A DNA stretch of 6,797 nucleotides from Synergistaceae bacterium (GTDB lineage Bacteria > Synergistota > Synergistia > Synergistales > Synergistaceae), in the NCBI GenBank assembly GCA_031274465.1, contig JAISQC010000252.1:1-6797 (forward strand), in the 5' to 3' direction. A program made the position numbers and the translations under genes. Positions within the stretch are counted from its first letter, which is position 1. Each line of letters begins with the position of its first letter. The notes under the pieces were generated by a model. The model worked only from the letters and a program-made list of their open reading frames with translations, ran no database searches and had not been told where the DNA came from. Shown here piece by piece: positions 6,300 through 6,797 of this stretch.

Positions 6300-6327
6300 C
6301 TGAAATCCGCTTTTTTTAGTGTATCAT
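6300..6327 (+). promoter_or_regulatory. Possible promoter immediately upstream of tadA
   Basis: CTGAAA (6300-6305) and TATCAT (6322-6327) are separated by 16 bases. Each matches a sigma-70 hexamer only in part. Transcription would start at about the tadA ATG (6335). A rival pair, TTGTTG (6224-6229) and TATATT (6247-6252) with 17 bases between, lies just after the terminator and would give a leader of about 76 bases. The gap 6229-6334 holds no other gene or RNA that I can see. Confidence 0.3.
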
Positions 6328-6334
6328 ATGCCTC

Positions 6335-6797
6335 ATGGATATTTTAAGCGACTCCGGGCATGACGATTTTTTCTTCATGGAGGAGGCTCTTGTGGAGGCG
6401 AGAAACGCGCTGTCGCTGGGCGAGATACCGGTCGGGGCGGTTGTCGTAAAGGGTGGGCTCATAGTGGGGCGGGGCGCCAACAGCAGGGATTCCCTCGTCA
6501 TGCCCTTCTCCCATGCCGAGATGAGGGCGCTGCATGAAGCGTGCAGGACGCTTGGGGCGGCGCGCTTCGACGGGTGCTCCATATATACGACGCTTGAGCC
6601 ATGCCCAATGTGCGCCGGGGCCATCGTGCAGACGAGGGTGTCGCGCCTGGTCTACGGCGCAACCGATTCGATGGCGGGCGCCGCCGGCACCCTTTACGAC
6701 ATCCCTAGGGACCCCAGGATGGCGCACAGGTGCGACGTGACCGGCGGGATACTCGCTGCCGAATCGAAAGAGCTGCTGGGGGAATTCTTCCGCTCCA
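6335..6797 (+). CDS. tadA: tRNA(adenine34) deaminase TadA, 3' end outside window
   Basis: Zinc-dependent deaminase that converts A34 to inosine in the wobble position of tRNA-Arg(ACG). The 154 visible residues cover nearly the whole usual length. Catalytic motifs are HAE (His60, Glu62) and PCPMC (Cys90, Cys93), with IPVGAVVV (31-38) ahead of them and the C-terminal FFRS, typical of the end of the family, at the window edge. The RNA-recognition segment reads DPRMAHRCDVTGG, with Ala where E. coli TadA has Asn (MNHR). The start at 6335 keeps the first helix expected from E. coli TadA. ATG 6377 would cut into that helix region, and GTG 6392, though preceded by GGAGG, would remove it. No Shine-Dalgarno sequence precedes 6335. 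The gene is separate from the iron operon. Confidence 0.93.
   Translation, partial: MDILSDSGHDDFFFMEEALVEARNALSLGEIPVGAVVVKGGLIVGRGANSRDSLVMPFSHAEMRALHEACRTLGAARFDGCSIYTTLEPCPMCAGAIVQTRVSRLVYGATDSMAGAAGTLYDIPRDPRMAHRCDVTGGILAAESKELLGEFFRS

Noticed and set aside
1..6797. tRNA, rRNA, CRISPR array or mobile element
   Set aside because: No spaced direct repeats, transposase-like frame, terminal inverted repeats with target duplication, or tRNA-like cloverleaf was seen in the gaps.

Overview
The window comes from a bacterial chromosome that looks fairly GC-rich by eye (about 60%). All six recognisable reading frames that can be oriented, plus a seventh cut by the right edge, lie on the + strand. 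The genes use ATA (Ile) and AGG/AGA (Arg) freely despite the high GC, and most have clear GGAGG-type ribosome binding sites. That mix, together with the gene set, would suit an anaerobe of the Synergistota type, but this is a weak guess from codon flavour and not a taxonomic result.

Positions 1-6161 hold one tightly packed iron-uptake operon whose beginning lies left of the window. In order: the C-terminal part of an FTR1-family iron permease (1-915); a secreted P19/FetP-type periplasmic iron-binding protein (966-1547); a polytopic membrane protein with a DUF2318 cysteine-rich C-terminus (1720-2973); two MacB/FtsX-type ABC permeases (3027-4325 and 4345-5481); and their ATPase (5496-6161). This is the order known from the p19 locus of Campylobacter jejuni (Cj1658-Cj1663) and related fetMP-type loci of pathogenic Escherichia coli. 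The thioredoxin-like genes that follow in C. jejuni are absent: a hairpin with a short U-rich tail (6182-6228) closes the operon.

The likely division of labour is as follows. P19 binds iron in the periplasm, with copper as a probable cofactor, and passes it to FTR1, which carries it across the inner membrane. The DUF2318 protein and the FtsX-type transporter probably do supporting redox or export work at the extracytoplasmic face. The assignments of FTR1, P19, DUF2318, the ABC subunits and TadA come from motifs seen in the translations; the joint mechanism is inference.

The longest stretch without a gene inside the operon (1548-1719) contains three inverted repeats, including a perfect 16-bp stem with a 4-nt loop, and T tracts just before the DUF2318 ribosome binding site. 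A further GC-rich hairpin sits between the DUF2318 gene and the first ABC permease. These are candidates for setting the relative expression of operon segments. After the terminator, a 173-base gap leads to tadA (6335 to right edge), the tRNA adenosine deaminase, an unrelated housekeeping gene with no visible Shine-Dalgarno sequence and a -10-like hexamer very close to its start. No tRNA, rRNA, CRISPR, transposase or insertion sequence was seen.
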